Assembly (NCBI GenBank): GCA_023015825.1
Contig: JALKAW010000002.1
Coordinates: 248,001-312,000 of the forward strand
Direction: 5' to 3'
From: Flavobacteriaceae bacterium S0862
GTDB taxonomy: Bacteria; Bacteroidota; Bacteroidia; Flavobacteriales; Flavobacteriaceae
DNA length: 64,000 nucleotides
Part shown: positions 62,327-64,000 of the stretch, in pieces
Layout of the letters: each line of letters opens with the position of its first letter
Position numbering within the stretch: position 1 is the first letter of the stretch
Notes under the pieces: model-generated
The model's input: only the letters and a program-made list of their open reading frames with translations
Told to the model about the DNA's origin: nothing
Databases searched by the model: none
Position numbers and translations under genes: made by a program

Positions 62327-63256
62327 ATGGAACAGTTTATTTTTATACCTATTGTCTTTTTTGGACTAATAATTTTAATTTCTGCTTTTTTTATTGTGAA
62401 ACAGCAAACTGCTGCTGTTATTGAGCGTTTTGGTAAATTTCAAAGTATACGTCATTCTGGATTGCAATTAAAAATCCCTTTAGTTGATCGAATTGCAGGA
62501 AAGCTAAGTTTAAAAATTCAACAACTAGATGTAATTATAGAAACGAAAACTTTAGATGATGTATTTGTGCGCTTAAAAGTTTCTGTACAGTATAAGGTAA
62601 TACGCGATAAAGTGTACGATGCATTTTATAAGCTAGATTATCCTCACGATCAAATTACAAGTTATGTGTTTGATGTGGTTCGTGCTGAAGTGCCTAAAAT
62701 GAAGCTTGATGACGTATTTGTTAAAAAAGATGATATTGCTTTGGCTGTAAAAGCCGAATTAAACGACGCAATGTCTGATTATGGTTTTGATATTATTAAA
62801 ACACTTGTTACTGATATAGACCCTGATGCACAAGTAAAAGCGGCAATGAACAGAATTAATGCGTCAGAGCGTGAAAAAATAGCAGCACAGTTTGAAGGTG
62901 ATGCTGCTCGTATTCTTATAGTGGAAAAAGCAAAAGCTGAAGCTGAAAGTAAGCGTTTACAAGGGCAGGGTATTGCAGACCAGCGTCGTGAAATTGCTCG
63001 CGGTTTGGAAGAATCCGTAGAAGTCCTTAATAAAGTTGGTATCAACTCTCAAGAAGCATCTGCTTTGATTGTAGTTACTCAACACTATGATACATTACAA
63101 GCTATTGGTGGTGAAACAAACAGTAATTTAATCTTGTTACCTAATTCACCTCAAGCAGGAAGCAATATGTTAAATGATATGGTCGCTAGTTTTACAGCAA
63201 GTAACCAAATTGGCGAGGCTATGAAGAACTCGAACAGCAAGAAAAAAGATGAGTAA
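62327..63256 (+). CDS. SPFH/Band 7 (stomatin-like) membrane protein
   Basis: 309 residues. One N-terminal membrane helix (about 5-25), then the SPFH domain with QTAAVIERFGKFQSIRHSGLQ and LDDVFVRLKVSVQYKV, and a coiled-coil part rich in Ala/Glu (AEAESKRLQGQGIADQRREI) that drives oligomerisation. Stomatin-like proteins organise membrane microdomains. No NfeD or protease gene is adjacent. Confidence 0.92.
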   Translation: MEQFIFIPIVFFGLIILISAFFIVKQQTAAVIERFGKFQSIRHSGLQLKIPLVDRIAGKLSLKIQQLDVIIETKTLDDVFVRLKVSVQYKVIRDKVYDAFYKLDYPHDQITSYVFDVVRAEVPKMKLDDVFVKKDDIALAVKAELNDAMSDYGFDIIKTLVTDIDPDAQVKAAMNRINASEREKIAAQFEGDAARILIVEKAKAEAESKRLQGQGIADQRREIARGLEESVEVLNKVGINSQEASALIVVTQHYDTLQAIGGETNSNLILLPNSPQAGSNMLNDMVASFTASNQIGEAMKNSNSKKKDE

Positions 63257-63280
63257 TTTATGTTCTAACTAAAACATAAA

Positions 63281-63313
63281 AAAACCTCGAAGTGATTGCT
63301 TCGAGGTTTTTTT
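63281..63313. terminator. Bidirectional intrinsic terminator
   Basis: CCTCGAAG and CTTCGAGG, 8-bp stem with a 6-nt loop, flanked by A and T runs on both sides. It serves the convergent SPFH and glnS genes. Confidence 0.9.
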
Positions 63314-63320
63314 ATGCTTT

Positions 63321-64000
63321 CTAAATTGCTTTAGCTTCAGCCACTAACAATTCATTTTTATCTTCTAAAGCTTTTTCTACAAACTCAGTAATTGCATCGT
63401 TTTTTTCTAGACCATTTTTAAGCATCTCCTTTAGCACTATCATGGTAGCAATACGAGTTCCTGCTTTTTTAACAGCGGTTCCAAATAACGGCTTGAGTTC
63501 TTCATAAGCAACATCTTTCGCCAATGTCTGTATCTCAGCTTTCGCTTTTAATTGCTTCTCTTGAGGAAGATTCGTGTATTTTTTACCTAATTGCTGAATC
63601 ACATTTATCGCCTTACGTTGCTGTTGTGATTGTTGAGGTTTAGGTTGATTTTGAATGCTATTTTGCTTAGGTTTCTGCTTAGCCCAGGAATCGCGCAAAC
63701 CTACCGTTTTATTAAACACTAATGCATTGGGTTTTGAGTCATTATCCACATTAAAATACCCTAAACGCTGAAATTGGAAGCGTTCTCCAACCTTAACGAC
63801 AGCTAAACTTGGTTCAACCAAAGCATTAATGGTTTTTAAAGAATTTGGATTGATAAACTCCATAAAATCCTTGTCTGGATGACTATCTGGAGATTCATCC
63901 ATAAATAATCTGTCGTATTCTCTAACCTCAGCTTTAATAGCATGATTTATTGATACCCAATGTAATGTACCTTTTACTTTTTTCGATGTGTCTTCAGAAT
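63321..64000 (-). CDS. glnS: Glutaminyl-tRNA synthetase, C-terminal part (cut by window edge)
   Basis: The frame is open to the right edge. About 226 residues are visible: the anticodon-binding barrel with KGTLHWVSINHAIKAEVREY and FQFQRLGYFNVD, then a Gln/Lys-rich linker (encoded near 63677) and about 97 residues of helical C-terminal extension that E. coli GlnRS lacks. The extension resembles the YqeY/GatB-tail fold seen appended to some bacterial GlnRS. It charges tRNA-Gln directly. Confidence 0.93.
   Translation of the reverse strand, partial: SEDTSKKVKGTLHWVSINHAIKAEVREYDRLFMDESPDSHPDKDFMEFINPNSLKTINALVEPSLAVVKVGERFQFQRLGYFNVDNDSKPNALVFNKTVGLRDSWAKQKPKQNSIQNQPKPQQSQQQRKAINVIQQLGKKYTNLPQEKQLKAKAEIQTLAKDVAYEELKPLFGTAVKKAGTRIATMIVLKEMLKNGLEKNDAITEFVEKALEDKNELLVAEAKAI

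Noticed and set aside
1-64000. tRNA, rRNA, insertion sequence or prophage genes
   Set aside because: No cloverleaf-like gene, rRNA signature, transposase or phage protein was recognised in any frame.

Overview
The window is AT-rich chromosomal DNA from a member of the Bacteroidota, most likely a Flavobacteriaceae. The evidence is a SprE/PorW-type gliding and type IX secretion lipoprotein next to a bactofilin and the start of an F-type ATP synthase operon, promoters of the Bacteroidetes type (TAnnTTTG at -7), several families largely confined to this phylum (DUF4254, DUF4175, DUF4837, DUF5687, DUF6341, DUF6427, DUF6909), and few Shine-Dalgarno-like sites. No rRNA, tRNA, insertion sequence, prophage or CRISPR array was seen, and no gap between genes exceeds 300 bases.

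Layout. 1-4.5 kb (minus): atpB (cut by the window edge), a small membrane protein, AtpZ/AtpI, bactofilin and sprE. 4.6-14.5 kb: housekeeping and transport genes on both strands (ABC ATPase with its DUF5687 permease, a PaaE-like flavin/2Fe-2S reductase, a GT9 heptosyltransferase-like protein with DUF4254, upp, DUF6427, DUF6341, purD, a CapK/PaaK-like adenylating enzyme). 14.5-45.0 kb (all minus): one nearly gapless polysaccharide locus. It is read from an M23 peptidase, a GH3 protein and a DUF6909 protein through a Wzz-like protein, dTDP-rhamnose genes (rfbB, rfbA, rfbC, rfbD), UDP-ManNAcA genes (wecB, wecC), an MBOAT plus SGNH O-acylation pair, a flippase, three polytopic polymerase/ligase-like proteins, a LamG lipoprotein, glycosyltransferases, a bi-domain oxidoreductase, UDP-glucuronate and UDP-xylose genes (ugd, UXS-like), and ends with a WcaJ-type initiating phosphotransferase and a GT2 enzyme. 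45-64 kb: core genes (tatA, DUF4837, an MltD-like lytic transglycosylase, pgk, holB, a lipid kinase, an OmpH-like protein, a methyltransferase, mnmG, ybeY, DUF4175, an AlkB-like hydroxylase, gltX, an SPFH protein, and glnS cut by the right edge).

How the genes work together. The central locus supplies dTDP-L-rhamnose, UDP-ManNAcA, UDP-GlcA and probably UDP-xylose. It builds a lipid-linked repeat unit (WcaJ-like start, GT2, GT4 and WecG/TagA transferases), decorates it (LbH and MBOAT/SGNH acyltransferases), flips it (Wzx-like), polymerises it (Wzy-like plus Wzz-like) and probably ligates it. No Wza export pore and no Wzc kinase domain is in the window, which fits an O-antigen-like lipopolysaccharide or an export system encoded elsewhere.

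Most unusual signals: (1) two ParB-binding parS-like sites flanking mnmG, one matching the classical 16-mer exactly, which suggests this end lies in the origin-proximal centromere region; (2) a four-helix-bundle (S23/Avd-like) gene wedged between rfbA and rfbB and bracketed by inverted arrays of 8-bp repeats, resembling a small mobile unit; (3) an SGNH-type protein in the O-acylation pair that carries a gapless tandem duplication of an unrecognised 118-residue domain; (4) a possible 41-codon remnant of a lost gene beside the methyltransferase.
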